Assembly: GCF_020829595.1 (NCBI RefSeq)
Contig: NZ_JAIVFW010000056.1
Coordinates: forward strand, 1-52,629
DNA length: 52,629 nt
Direction of reading: 5' to 3'
Source of the DNA: Nostoc sp. CHAB 5844
GTDB taxonomy: Bacteria; Cyanobacteriota; Cyanobacteriia; Cyanobacteriales; Nostocaceae
Part shown: piece by piece, positions 43,300 to 52,448 of the stretch
How the letters are laid out: each line of letters opens with the position of its first letter
Numbering within the stretch: position 1 is the stretch's first letter
Notes under the pieces: generated by a model
Told to the model about the DNA's origin: nothing
The model's input: only the letters and a program-made list of their open reading frames with translations
Database searches by the model: none
Position numbers and translations under genes: made by a program

Positions 43300-44073
43300 A
43301 TGTATTTTAACTTTTTTATTAGTTCCATCGTCGGAATTGTTGCTATATTACTGTTAGCATTTGGCGTATTGCAATGGTTCCATGTACCTGCAGGTAACTT
43401 CCTGGATTGGATAATTGGCGGTGCAAGTTTTTGGTGGTTGTTAGTAATTGTAACTGTACCTTGGAACGTGCATTTTCAAGCCAAAGAAGTTTTAGCAGAA
43501 GCAGCACAATCTTCCGAAAAAGGTATTGCTGTAGATGGAAAACAAGTAAAATACGTCCAGTTATTAGCCAAGCGATCGCTGTGGGCTGCTATTGCCTTAC
43601 ACTTATTCTCAGCCGTTGGACTTTACACTCTCGCCGCCACTGGAATTAGTGCAGTCGGTTATATCAGTTCCGGTGCAGCTTTATTATTAACAATTCTGCG
43701 TCCCGCGATTCGCGCCTACGAATATTTATATGCACGGCTAACAATGATTAGCCAAGAATGGAAATATCCCCGCGAAGATATTTTTGAACTGCGGAATCGT
43801 TTCTATGAATTAGAACAAAAAGTGCAATCTCTAGAAGAACAACTCAATCCAGAACAATCATATTCTTTACCAGCAACCCAACAACGTTTTGCTGAAGAAA
43901 CACGGAAAGAACTATCAAGAATTTTAGCGAATTTAGAAGAATTACGCGCTACCAATCAAACAGAACATGAACGTTTAGCAAGAGAAGCTAGAAATGCGAT
44001 CGCGCAACTTTCTACTGATGGACAATTTCTTGATCACGTCCGCGAAATTATCCGATTTTTCAAAACTACTTGA
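43300..44073 (+). CDS. Membrane protein with coiled-coil tail
   Basis: A 257-aa protein. Four hydrophobic helices (about 5-27, 37-54, 93-112, 117-137) are followed by a cytoplasmic coiled coil (about 160-250) containing NRFYELEQKVQSLEEQL and KELSRILANLEELRA. I do not recognise the family. The architecture suggests a membrane anchor for a multimeric rod. An isolated gene with no clear operon partner. Confidence 0.72.
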   Translation: MYFNFFISSIVGIVAILLLAFGVLQWFHVPAGNFLDWIIGGASFWWLLVIVTVPWNVHFQAKEVLAEAAQSSEKGIAVDGKQVKYVQLLAKRSLWAAIALHLFSAVGLYTLAATGISAVGYISSGAALLLTILRPAIRAYEYLYARLTMISQEWKYPREDIFELRNRFYELEQKVQSLEEQLNPEQSYSLPATQQRFAEETRKELSRILANLEELRATNQTEHERLAREARNAIAQLSTDGQFLDHVREIIRFFKTT

Positions 44074-44128
44074 GATTGTTTGAACAGCTTTGGCGATTGG
44101 AAATCGCGGCTATACAAGCAAAACCTGC

Positions 44129-44205
44129 ACTTCGACAAGCCCTTCGGCTTACTTCGACTGCGCTCAGTAACCAACGCTCAGGACAAGCTCAGTGAGCGCC
44201 TGCGC
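44129..44205. repeat. TTCGACAAGC-type palindromic repeats
   Basis: The region holds ACTTCGACAAGCCCTTCGG, ACTTCGACTGCGCTCAG and GGACAAGCTCAGTGAGCG, mutually complementary in part. The same family appears at 15183-15294 and again as CACTCAGCATTCGACTGAGCG at 44261-44312. No gene lies in 44074-44312. Confidence 0.6.
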
Positions 44206-44312
44206 GGGTTCAAAAATTCAATTTTTTATTAATTCACTTATGTGGATTTTAGCTAGTCTTTTCACTCAGCACTCAGCATTCGACTGAGCGCTCACGCCGA
44301 AGGCACTCAGAA

Positions 44313-44747
44313 CTATTGTTCTAACTTACATTCCAATGCCTTTTTTTGCATGGTTTTAAATATGTTGTAAAAACCATTAGCACGAGAAGGTGTCAAGCTA
44401 ACATTTAAACCAGTTGCTTGAATAAAATCTGGTGTTAGTTGGACAATTTCTGTGGGACTTAGCCCATTTAAACCTTCAATTAACAGCGCCACTAATCCCT
44501 TGGTTAACTGAGAATCTGATTCTCCTTGGAATACAACTTTCCCATCGTCCAAGGTTGCGGTGACATAAACCTGAGAAACACAACCAGGGACTTTATTTTC
44601 TGGTACTTTGTCAGCTTCTGGAAACTCTGGAAGCTTTTGTGCGTACCAGATGAGTTGTTCATAGCGCCGCTTGGGATCGGTAGCGCGTTGAAAGCGCTGG
44701 ACGATTTTAGCAAGAGCAGGTGGCAAGGAATCTAAACTGGAAGACAT
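44313..44747 (-). CDS. sufE: SufE-family sulfur acceptor
   Basis: A 144-aa SufE. RYEQLIWYAQKLPEFPEADK leads to VPGCVSQVYV, with the Cys that takes persulfide sulfur from the desulfurase SufS. DSQLTKGLVALLIEGLNG and SPSRANGF-type TPSRANGFYNIF complete the family pattern. It acts in Fe-S cluster assembly under oxidative or iron stress. Full length; the rest of the suf operon is not here. Confidence 0.93.
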   Translation of the reverse strand: MSSSLDSLPPALAKIVQRFQRATDPKRRYEQLIWYAQKLPEFPEADKVPENKVPGCVSQVYVTATLDDGKVVFQGESDSQLTKGLVALLIEGLNGLSPTEIVQLTPDFIQATGLNVSLTPSRANGFYNIFKTMQKKALECKLEQ

Positions 44748-44799
44748 AACAGAAGCTGCAAATAATTCGGTCTCACCTTGAGTGTAAATTATCTAGAGA

Positions 44800-44845
44800 G
44801 CGATCGCGTTCACCATGAGCAAGTCTATGACCAAACTCTACAAAT
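44800..44845. repeat. Left 46-bp direct repeat flanking a TA module
   Basis: It begins with AGCGATCGCGTTC (HIP1 inside) and ends with CTCTACAAA. It matches 45475-45520 at 43 of 46 positions in direct orientation. The pair brackets the antitoxin and toxin genes. Confidence 0.85.
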
Positions 44846-44888
44846 AGGGAATGTAGAATAAAAGCAACTATAAATCTGATTACAACTC

Positions 44889-45152
44889 ATGCTCAAAACC
44901 ATCGCAGGCATTTATCAAAATGGGCAAATTCAACTCAACGAATTACCGCAAGATATTAGCGACAGATCGCAAGTCCTCGTTACCTTTCTCGATCCTGAGA
45001 AAATAGATCCTAGCAAACTACGCCAACTAATTGATCAGTTGGAGACAATCGCAGGTATTCAGCAGGGCTTAGACGAACTTAACACAGGTCAAACCCGTCC
45101 TATAGAAGATTTCATCCAACAAATGCAGCAAAAGTATGGCATTTCAGGTTGA
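44889..45152 (+). CDS. Antitoxin of a RelE/ParE-type module
   Basis: An 87-aa protein. The N terminus MLKTIAGIYQNGQIQLNELP resembles AF2212-type antitoxins (beta strands that bind DNA as a swapped dimer). The C terminus, GQTRPIEDFIQQMQQKYGIS, is the part expected to wrap the toxin. It overlaps the toxin frame by 17 bp, so the two are translationally coupled. Direct repeats bracket the module. Confidence 0.8.
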   Translation: MLKTIAGIYQNGQIQLNELPQDISDRSQVLVTFLDPEKIDPSKLRQLIDQLETIAGIQQGLDELNTGQTRPIEDFIQQMQQKYGISG

Positions 45153-45462
45153 GATTACACCCATTGCAGAAGCTCAAATTGAGAAAGCTTACAATTGGTA
45201 TCGACAGCGAAATCCTGAATTTGCTGATCGTTGGTTTCGAGGATTAATGAATGCTATTGCTACCTTACAAGATAAGCCCGAACGCTGTGCTTTAGCAGTT
45301 GAACATGAGATTTTTTCACAGCCAGTCCGCCAACTTCTTTACGGAAAATCTAAAAATATATACCGAGTGCTTTTTACAATTCGAGATACAAAGGTTTCTG
45401 TGTTGTATGTGCGCCATAGTTCCCAAGCACCGCTGACATTAGATGAGCTAGAGGAGCTATGA
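45136..45462 (+). CDS. RelE/ParE-family toxin
   Basis: A 108-aa RelE/ParE-fold protein: VEITPIAEAQIEKAYNWYRQ, FADRWFRGLMNAIATLQDKPERC, VRQLLYGKSKNIYRVLFTI and a C-terminal VSVLYVRHSSQAPL. The fold is that of the mRNA-cleaving RelE or gyrase-targeting ParE toxins; the sequence alone does not settle which. The start lies 17 bp inside the antitoxin frame. Confidence 0.85.
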   Translation: MAFQVEITPIAEAQIEKAYNWYRQRNPEFADRWFRGLMNAIATLQDKPERCALAVEHEIFSQPVRQLLYGKSKNIYRVLFTIRDTKVSVLYVRHSSQAPLTLDELEEL

Positions 45463-45474
45463 GGTAATAATTTT

Positions 45475-45520
45475 AGCGATCGCGTTCGCCATGAGCAAGT
45501 CTATAACCAAGCTCTACAAA
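45475..45520. repeat. Right 46-bp direct repeat flanking a TA module
   Basis: Direct copy of 44800-44845 with three substitutions (43/46). It begins 12 bp after the toxin stop codon. Confidence 0.85.
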
Positions 45521-45589
45521 GTGCTAACCTTTCTCCCCTGTTGTCTGAATGTACAATTTAGGTGTGTCACAGCTTAACCACCGCTACCC

Positions 45590-47137
45590 ATGCCTTTATC
45601 GCGTATAGTAACGCTGATTGTTGGTCTGATCGTCATTTTGGCACTGAGCCTGTGGCTGATAGATTCTCTATCGCGCCTTTATTGGCAGTTGTCTTATTCG
45701 CCATTACTCGGCAATTTGCTGCTGTTGCTGCTGGTTGTCTTGATTGGCGGCTTAGTTGCTGCTTTTGTTTATTACGTGTTGGTGCTTCAGGCTGGCGAAA
45801 AGCGTTCCCGCCAAGGGCGTAAGCGAGTTACACCAGCGCAAATACCTGCGGCTAAATCTGATGCGGCTTCTTCCACACTCCAAGCTGTGCGACAACAAGT
45901 ATCGCAAATTCAAGACGAAGTAGCAAAACAAGCTTTATTAAGTCGATCGCGGGAAATTGAAGCTAATTTAGCACGGGGTGAAATTCAGGTTGTCGTGTTC
46001 GGCACAGGAAGTGCTGGCAAAACTTCCCTCGTCAATGCAATTATGGGGCGGATGGTAGGTCAAGTAAATGCGCCAATGGGGACAACAACAGTTGGCGAAA
46101 CTTATTGTCTGCGGTTGAAGGGATTGGAACGCAAAATTTTAATTACCGACACACCAGGAATTTTAGAAGCGGGAGTAGCCGGAACAGAACGAGAACAGTT
46201 AGCTAGGGAATTGGCGACAGCCGCAGATTTATTGTTGTTTGTTGTGGACAACGACTTACGCCGCTCTGAATATGAACCATTGCGCGGTTTAGCAGAAATT
46301 GGCAAGCGATCGCTTTTAATTCTGAACAAAACTGACCTCTACACAGATGAGAATACAGAAGTGATTCTGGCGCGGTTGCGAGAACGAGTCCGAGGCTTTA
46401 TTGCGGCAAACGATGTCGTGGCGATCGCAGCTAACCCCCAATCTGCTCAACTAGAAACAGGCGAACTCTATCAACCAGAACCAGATATTGTGCCGTTGCT
46501 GCGGCGGATGGCGGCTGTTTTGCGGGCTGAAGGTGAAGATTTAGTTGCAGATAACATTTTGTTGCAATCTCTGAGGTTAGGCGAGGAAGCACGCAAACTC
46601 ATCGATGCCCAGCGTCGTCGTCAAGCCGATAAAATTGTCGAACGATTTCAGTGGATTGGGGCTGGTGTGGTTTCAGTTACACCCTTACCAGTAGTAGATT
46701 TACTGGCAACAGCCGCCGTAAATGCCCAAATGGTTGTGGAAATTGGCAGAGTCTACGGCTGTGAATTGAACATGGAACGCGGACGGGAGTTAGCCTTATC
46801 TTTGGCAAAAACTATTGCCAGTTTAGGGATAGTTAAAGGTGCGATTCAACTAGTGTCTACAGCTTTGCAACTGAATGTTGCCACATTTATTATTGGCAGA
46901 GCAATTCAAGGTGTGACAGCTGCGTATTTAACTCGGATTGCCGGAAAAAGTTTTATTGAGTATTTTCGCCATGATCAAGATTGGGGCGATGGCGGAATGA
47001 CTGAGGTAGTACAGCGACAGTTTCAAATTAACCGCCGAGATGAGTTTATTAAAGCATTTATTCAAGAAGCGATCGCCAGGGTTGTCAAACCTTTACAAGA
47101 TAAAGCAAAAGCCCTAGAACAAGATGAAGAAGCTTAG
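45590..47137 (+). CDS. Membrane-anchored GTPase with DUF697-like domain
   Basis: A 515-aa protein. Two N-terminal membrane helices (about 5-26, 40-65) are followed by a charged linker, then an Era-like GTPase: P-loop GTGSAGKT (138-145), switch Thr in MGTTTVGE, G3 DTPG (187-190) and G4 NKTD (246-249). The C-terminal half (PLPVVDLLATAAVNAQMVVEIGRVYG) resembles the DUF697 domain. Cyanobacterial genomes carry several such proteins; they may remodel or guard membranes. No operon partner is evident. Confidence 0.87.
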   Translation: MPLSRIVTLIVGLIVILALSLWLIDSLSRLYWQLSYSPLLGNLLLLLLVVLIGGLVAAFVYYVLVLQAGEKRSRQGRKRVTPAQIPAAKSDAASSTLQAVRQQVSQIQDEVAKQALLSRSREIEANLARGEIQVVVFGTGSAGKTSLVNAIMGRMVGQVNAPMGTTTVGETYCLRLKGLERKILITDTPGILEAGVAGTEREQLARELATAADLLLFVVDNDLRRSEYEPLRGLAEIGKRSLLILNKTDLYTDENTEVILARLRERVRGFIAANDVVAIAANPQSAQLETGELYQPEPDIVPLLRRMAAVLRAEGEDLVADNILLQSLRLGEEARKLIDAQRRRQADKIVERFQWIGAGVVSVTPLPVVDLLATAAVNAQMVVEIGRVYGCELNMERGRELALSLAKTIASLGIVKGAIQLVSTALQLNVATFIIGRAIQGVTAAYLTRIAGKSFIEYFRHDQDWGDGGMTEVVQRQFQINRRDEFIKAFIQEAIARVVKPLQDKAKALEQDEEA

Positions 47138-47818
47138 GCTTAATCCCTTCCTCATCCCCCTTCCAGTCTGGATTATCACACCCAAACAGAATGTCAATGA
47201 TTGTAAACTTTCCACTAAGTAAATTTCGCGTAATTACTGAGACATAGTATGAGATCAGTAATCATAAATCCTTGCAGAATCTGACACTGAGGTAAATTTA
47301 CTTAAAATACTACGGATAGTTGAATTTAATCTTTTCGTAAAAAACTCGCATTTTTATTGCCGTTTTTTTTTTCTACTGACAGTATGGAAATGTGCAAAGG
47401 CAACAATGAAAATCAAGCTTCACTGAACTAGGGAGTTAATTAAAGATGTAAAATGCAGCAAGCTTAATTACTGTCGTCATAACAAAAACGTTACTGTCAC
47501 TGACAAAAAATTGTTTTACCTCATAATTTCGATTTCAGTATATTTATCTAAGTAGGGCTTTTTGAAGCGCAAGTATCAGGCGAACTAGGCATTACGCAAA
47601 TATACAAAAATCATCTCAAAGAAACTCTGAGGTAACAAAGCTTGCTAATGTAAAAACTGACTAAAAATTGGAATTTTGCATCAGTTTTCACTAAGGCGAT
47701 GACGTGATTTCTAACTTATCTATGACTAGAGATATTTATCTAGCTTAGAAATAACTTTGAAAAAAGTTTGTCAGCACTCCCCCAATTTATGAAATCTACT
47801 GTTGGAGAAACTCAATTC
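47138..47818. other. Long intergenic region with nested inverted repeats
   Basis: About 680 bp, AT-rich. AAGTAAATTT (47217-47226) pairs with AAATTTACTT (47294-47303), and inside it ATTACTGA (47233-47240) pairs with TCAGTAAT (47255-47262), so a branched or extended hairpin of about 87 nt can form. It also contains the promoter of the PEP-CTERM gene. I see no coding frame. Confidence 0.5.
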
Positions 47819-48436
47819 ATGCTTACAACATCCTACAAAAAACTATCTCAAGCCACTGCTGTTACTGCCCTAGGTATTGCAATGTTAGCAGCTGTGGGCA
47901 ATGCTCCCGCCCAGGCTGCAACCTTGACAACATTTAATTTTTCTGGCCAATTTGAATCTTTAGCGCTTCCTGGTTCAAGCGGAGTATCTGTAGCTTTACA
48001 AAATGGCTCTTTTGATGGAACTTATACAGTAGATGTAGCTCAACTACCTACTGCTACACAAGTCAATTTGAGCAGTTGGCTTGTAAATGTACGGGATGCT
48101 TCTAACAATATTTTGAAAACCTTTTCTAGTGCGATCGCTGGTAACACTGGTATAGCAGTGAATGATGGTCTTCGCTTTACCAATTTTGTCGCTGCTGCTA
48201 CAGGTCAAGAAACAGCAAGTTTGGGTGTAGAATTTACTCCTGGGTTTACAGGCGCACCTGGAAATGGCCCATCCGGTGGACTATTCAGTAGCGTAAAATT
48301 CACAAATACCATCATTGCTGGACAAATCCCTATCAGATCTGCATCTGTACCTGAACCTGTTTCTACTGCTGGTATTGCAGTTGCTGGTGCTATGGGTTTA
48401 TGGATGAAGCGTAAGCAAAAAGCTCCTATAGCATAG
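47819..48436 (+). CDS. PEP-CTERM sorting-domain protein
   Basis: About 205 aa. A signal peptide (LSQATAVTALGIAMLAAVG, cleavage near APAQA-AT) is followed by a Ser/Gly/Thr-rich beta-type body (FNFSGQFESLALPG, SFDGTYTVDVAQL) and a C-terminal PEP-CTERM signal: SVPEPVSTAGIAVAGAMG, a short hydrophobic helix and the basic KRKQK. Such proteins are processed by exosortases during export to the surface. No exosortase gene lies in this window. ATG at 47819 has GGAGAA upstream and gives a normal signal peptide. Confidence 0.87.
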   Translation: MLTTSYKKLSQATAVTALGIAMLAAVGNAPAQAATLTTFNFSGQFESLALPGSSGVSVALQNGSFDGTYTVDVAQLPTATQVNLSSWLVNVRDASNNILKTFSSAIAGNTGIAVNDGLRFTNFVAAATGQETASLGVEFTPGFTGAPGNGPSGGLFSSVKFTNTIIAGQIPIRSASVPEPVSTAGIAVAGAMGLWMKRKQKAPIA

Positions 48437-48518
48437 TTGCATTCCTGAAAGACAGGGATAATTCATAAACTGGATGAGCTTGATTGCAGAGTTCTAAATT
48501 TTCTACGCAAATACGCCT

Positions 48519-48554
48519 AAGGGTTCCTTCTCTCCTCGTAAGGAACCCTTTTTT
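48519..48554 (+). terminator. Strong terminator after the PEP-CTERM gene
   Basis: AAGGGTTCCTT (48519-48529) and AAGGAACCCTT (48540-48550) form a perfect 11-bp stem with a 10-nt loop, running into a T tract. The remaining 190 bp to the kinase gene (48555-48744) hold no gene. Confidence 0.88.
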
Positions 48555-48744
48555 CTTGTTGAAGTTATACAAATTCACCAAAATCTTGATACACAAATAA
48601 TTTCATTTTATTGATAAAAATACGTAAAAGTTTACAAGCCAGGATGACTGTAATCAAAGCTCAAGTGATTTATTTTCCAGGACATCCGGAAACAATCAGG
48701 TAATGTCTGAAAAGTTATAGGAGGACTTACTAAGTAACCAGCTT

Positions 48745-50496
48745 ATGAGCCACTACATGATCGGTAAAGTACTACAATCGCGGTACCAAATCGTTGAAAG
48801 TCTGGGTGCAGGGGTATTTGGACAGACATATACTGCTATAGACATAGATTACCCGGAAAACCCTATATATGTTGTAAAACAGCTGAAAACTAGCAATTAC
48901 CACAGCTATTTAGACACATTAAGGTTACATTTCCTTACGGAAACGGAAACTCTCAAACGTTTGGGCAGCTATCCGCAAATTCCCGAACTCATCGCCTGCT
49001 TTGAAGAACATGAGCGGCTTTATCTAGTACAAGAGTTTGTGGAAGGACATGATTTAACAGCAGAACTGCCAATTAATCAACAGTGGGGATGTTTATGGAC
49101 TGAAAGCGAAATTGTGGAATTTTTAGAGGATGTGTTAAGGATTTTAGACTTTGTGCATTCTCAAGGTGTCATCCATTGTGATATCAAACCAGAAAATTTA
49201 ATTAGACGCAGTGTTGATGGCAAACTAGTTTTAATTGATTTTGGTTCTATCCAGTCTGTTAAGTTTTCTATAGATACAGAATTGCCGATTGATTGGATTC
49301 CTGTAACATCATTGGGTTACATTCCACCAGAGCAATTTATTGGTCAAACACGACCTAACAGTGATATTTATGCTTTGGGGATGATTGCCATCCAGGCGCT
49401 AACAGGTTTAGAACCTCTACAATTTAAAGTTGATCCTTATACTAATGAGATTATTTGGCGTTCACCAAACACTCCAGTTAATGATTATTTAGCTGCTATT
49501 CTCAGCCAAATGATCCGCTATGATTTTCAAGAACGTTTTCAGTCGGCGGGTGAGGTGCTGCGTGTACTCAAACAAATGAAACGAGAAACTCCGCCATCCG
49601 AAATTTTGCCAACACAGTACAATGAGCCATCGCCAATGGTGCGTACGAGTGATGAGACTCGGCAACATCCAACTTCTGAAAAATTATCGCCACTTATGAC
49701 AGGGATGAAAGTCGGACTGGCAGCTAATTCTTTATTGATGGGATTTGGTGTTTATTCTTTACTGAGTAATTCTCCTGCGTATTCAGAAACCGAAACTTTA
49801 TATAAAGCAACAGAAAACTATCAAGCTGGTGATTTGCAAGGTGCGATCGCTCTGATAAAATCAATTCCTTCCCACAGTAATGTTTACCCAGAAGCACAAG
49901 CCACCATCGAAACTTGGCAACAACAATGGCTTCAGGCTGCGGAACAATATTTATTTGCAGAACAAGCCTTGAATGAAGGTAGATGGTCGGATGTTATCAA
50001 GACTGCTAGTAAAATTCCAGATATTTTATATTGGCAATCTAAAATAGACAAACTTGTTCAACAAGCACGCGTTAATATCGAAACACAAACACAAAGTTTA
50101 CTCGCTAAGGCTTATGAGAAAGCTGAAGCTAGAGATTTTTCAACTGCATTAGAATATCTTCGTCAAATTCCGCAAGAAAGTTCAGCTGGTGCTTTAGTAC
50201 AAAAAAAATTGGCTGAGTACAATCAAAAACGCCAAATCAGAGCAGCTTACTTTTTACAAAATGCTTACAAAAAAGCAGCTTTTGGTGACTTTGATGGTGC
50301 TGTCAGGTTTCTGCACCAAATTCCTAAAGATACGAAAGTCTATGCTCAAGCTCAAACTAAACTGCAAGAATACACTCAAAAACAACGTCTGCAAACTCAA
50401 GACTTAGCTTTCGATATAGTTTCTCCTAAACAAAATACAAGTAAATTGATCAATTCGCATTTTGAAACTCAACTACCAGAAGTAAATATTCGGTAG
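48745..50496 (+). CDS. Ser/Thr protein kinase with TM and repeat-rich C terminus
   Basis: A 583-aa kinase. The catalytic domain has GAGVFGQTY, VVKQLK, HCDIKPEN (HRD replaced by HCD) and DFGSI, with GYIPPEQF in the activation segment. A membrane helix (about 325-345) leads to an outer part of three or four helical repeats (NYQAGDLQGAIALIKSIP, EARDFSTALEYLRQIP, AFGDFDGAVRFLHQIP) like TPR-type hairpins. The periplasmic repeats probably sense or bind a partner. It is complete and apparently active. Confidence 0.92.
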   Translation: MSHYMIGKVLQSRYQIVESLGAGVFGQTYTAIDIDYPENPIYVVKQLKTSNYHSYLDTLRLHFLTETETLKRLGSYPQIPELIACFEEHERLYLVQEFVEGHDLTAELPINQQWGCLWTESEIVEFLEDVLRILDFVHSQGVIHCDIKPENLIRRSVDGKLVLIDFGSIQSVKFSIDTELPIDWIPVTSLGYIPPEQFIGQTRPNSDIYALGMIAIQALTGLEPLQFKVDPYTNEIIWRSPNTPVNDYLAAILSQMIRYDFQERFQSAGEVLRVLKQMKRETPPSEILPTQYNEPSPMVRTSDETRQHPTSEKLSPLMTGMKVGLAANSLLMGFGVYSLLSNSPAYSETETLYKATENYQAGDLQGAIALIKSIPSHSNVYPEAQATIETWQQQWLQAAEQYLFAEQALNEGRWSDVIKTASKIPDILYWQSKIDKLVQQARVNIETQTQSLLAKAYEKAEARDFSTALEYLRQIPQESSAGALVQKKLAEYNQKRQIRAAYFLQNAYKKAAFGDFDGAVRFLHQIPKDTKVYAQAQTKLQEYTQKQRLQTQDLAFDIVSPKQNTSKLINSHFETQLPEVNIR

Positions 50497-50740
50497 CTGA
50501 TGGGACGGACATAAGTTGGCAGGTGAGAAAATTTATAGTTGGGATGAGGCAGGAGGCAGGAGGAAAGAGGGTTTTAGCCTCGTTAATATTTCGTTATATA
50601 GTTGGGTTTATTTGTGCCTACCTACTTAGTGAAGGATTGAAAAATACTACAGAATTCTGAATTCTGTTTTGATATCTTCCGGATACAGCCGTATTTATAT
50701 GTATACATAAATAGTAGTAGATGCACCCTTATAATTTACA

Positions 50741-50775
50741 GCCCCCAGCGAATAACTGAGGGCTTTTATTTATTT
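50741..50775 (+). terminator. Terminator between kinase and ExoD genes
   Basis: GCCCCCAG and CTGAGGGC form a stem with one mismatch, followed by a T-rich run. It lies between convergent genes and may serve the kinase transcript; the upstream 240 bp contain only short GGCAGGA repeats (near 50549). Confidence 0.65.
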
Positions 50776-50791
50776 AAAAAAAATGACTTAA

Positions 50792-51397
50792 TTATCTCAA
50801 AATAGAAGGCAGTAAATTAGGTGCTGACCATAGTGCATAGCCAATAAATGCAAATAGTAAAGTAATGAGAGCAGTGATGATATAGCCAATACAAATCAGT
50901 AAACCATCAGATTCCATGGTAGCAACTACTAACAATAAAATTCCCACAGTAGGAATAGGATTTGTTAAGGGAATTGGTAACATTAACAATATTGTCAACC
51001 AAGAGATACACAGCCCATTGAGCCGCCAAGTCAAAGGATTTCTCGCTATTGTTTTCCAGCGAGGACGAGTAATTTTTTCTAATATTTTGGTGAAACGTTG
51101 CAGATTTTTTAAGAGAAGTTGAGCAAAAGGGCGAGGAAATTTATATCTGGCGATTTGTTTAGGAAGCCAAGGAGATCGCCTGCCGAATATCATCTGTACT
51201 GAAACCAGCAAACAGGCAGCACCAAAAGGCCCAGCTAATCCTGGAGGCATGGGAAACAAAAAAGGTAAAACCAATAAGGCTATTACCAGGCTGAAACCTC
51301 GTTCTGTAGTCTCTGCAAAAATATCACCTAAAGTTAAGTGATGATCAGATAAGCGTTGCAGTAAGGATTTAATTTCTTGAGAAAATCTCAGATGCAT
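50792..51397 (-). CDS. ExoD-family membrane protein
   Basis: About 201 aa with four or more membrane segments. LTLGDIFAETTERGFSLVIALLVLPFLFPMPPG and LVSVQMIFGRRSPWLPKQIARYKFPR are typical of ExoD, named in rhizobia for a role in exopolysaccharide production and alkali tolerance. The cyanobacterial role is unknown. I start at the ATG of MHLRFSQEIK; a GTG at 51424 would add nine residues and neither has a clear ribosome-binding site. Confidence 0.88.
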   Translation of the reverse strand: MHLRFSQEIKSLLQRLSDHHLTLGDIFAETTERGFSLVIALLVLPFLFPMPPGLAGPFGAACLLVSVQMIFGRRSPWLPKQIARYKFPRPFAQLLLKNLQRFTKILEKITRPRWKTIARNPLTWRLNGLCISWLTILLMLPIPLTNPIPTVGILLLVVATMESDGLLICIGYIITALITLLFAFIGYALWSAPNLLPSILR

Positions 51398-51805
51398 TTG
51401 GCGTGAGTGAGAGTGAATTGTCACAAGACCCAGCTTTATTCACTCTAGTAACTGTTTTTGGATTTAACAACCCCCCCAAGCTTTGAAAATTCTTAAGGGG
51501 AGATTTTAATTACTGAGCGATCGCCACAAGACAGGAACCGTCACAGAGGCTAGAAGGAAATGAATCAACTGTACAAATTATTCGTTGAATATCGGCTCAA
51601 CGCGAAAAACTCATTGAACACAAATTTAATCGGCTTGCTGGCTGGATTAAGCAAATTGCGGCTTTCCTTAACCGGGAATCAAATTTTCAAATCCGTGATG
51701 ACCAATTTTTGTCACTCTTTGGAATTCAGTCAACATTAGATATCATGCAATCGGTCTACCCTATTAGTAGACTAGTAAAGTTGTTTGGTTATAAGGGAAG
51801 AGAAG
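51398..51805. other. Intergenic region with a start-less open frame
   Basis: About 400 bp. A frame without a start runs from about 51588 to 51847 and reads AQREKLIEHKFNRLAGWIKQ, then FLSLFGIQSTLDIMQSVYP. It is protein-like in composition and enters the next gene in another frame, so it may be a decayed gene. A 59-codon ATG frame (51560-51739) overlaps it; the ribosome-binding site is too close to be convincing. Confidence 0.35.
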
Positions 51806-52075
51806 ATGAGGGTTTGGCTTGCTTGCTTTGTACTACTGTTCGCGTTGGCAGAACTGTTTGACTGGTTACAAGAATTTTCTCTGCCATTGCCCATTTATAT
51901 TTTAGGCGGGGCGTTTTTAGCCGTTGCTTCTAACTATGACAAGATTGTAGGTTCTTACTTCAGTGACACGTCAATCGCGGCATCACTAGAAACACCACAA
52001 TTAGATGTGCCTACTCAACCCCTAGCCTCGATTTCTAGTACTGTTGAAGATGGGCAGATGGAAAAACAGGTTTAG
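51806..52075 (+). CDS. Small single-pass membrane protein
   Basis: An 89-aa protein. MRVWLACFVLLFALAELFDW and LPIYILGGAFLAVASNY are two hydrophobic stretches, followed by a polar tail (SIAASLETPQL..) ending DGQMEKQV. The ATG at 51806 has GGGAAGAG upstream; a TTG at 51785 would add seven residues. It resembles cyanobacterial small membrane proteins of unknown function. Convergent with the next gene. Confidence 0.7.
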   Translation: MRVWLACFVLLFALAELFDWLQEFSLPLPIYILGGAFLAVASNYDKIVGSYFSDTSIAASLETPQLDVPTQPLASISSTVEDGQMEKQV

Positions 52076-52082
52076 ATAAATT

Positions 52083-52448
52083 TTAGTCAGTTTCGATGAG
52101 GACTGTTACAGCCGCGATCGCAATTAACATTTCATCGTTTTTATCATTGAGAGAGGGAATCGCCCGTCCTTGAACCACCATTCCGCCAGACTCGACATTG
52201 ATAGTTTTGCGTCCAAAAGGTAGTACGGCTAGAACCTCTTGTGTTTTCACTTGTTCGGGATAGGGTACTGCTAGTTGAACTTCCACAATCATCTCATTAG
52301 GATCATTCAAACCAGCTACTTCCCAGACTCCTGGTAAAGCATTATGAGCGATCGCATTTCGTACCGCTCTTGCAGCTGCTACAGTTGGCTCCTGTCCGTG
52401 CTGATCTATACCCATTCCCATCTCAATCACTAAGCGTTTACGCGCCAC
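52083..52448 (-). CDS. Lin0512-family protein
   Basis: About 121 aa. RKRLVIEMGMGIDQHGQEPTVAAARAVRNAI (MGMGIDQHGQ is diagnostic), HNALPGVWEVAGL, VEVQLAVPYPEQV and LPFGRKTINVESGGM match the Lin0512 family (TIGR02058), which is widespread and uncharacterised. GAGGAGG lies 5 nt before the second GTG (52448), which I take as the start; the GTG at 52454 abuts the same site. Confidence 0.87.
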   Translation of the reverse strand: MARKRLVIEMGMGIDQHGQEPTVAAARAVRNAIAHNALPGVWEVAGLNDPNEMIVEVQLAVPYPEQVKTQEVLAVLPFGRKTINVESGGMVVQGRAIPSLNDKNDEMLIAIAAVTVLIETD

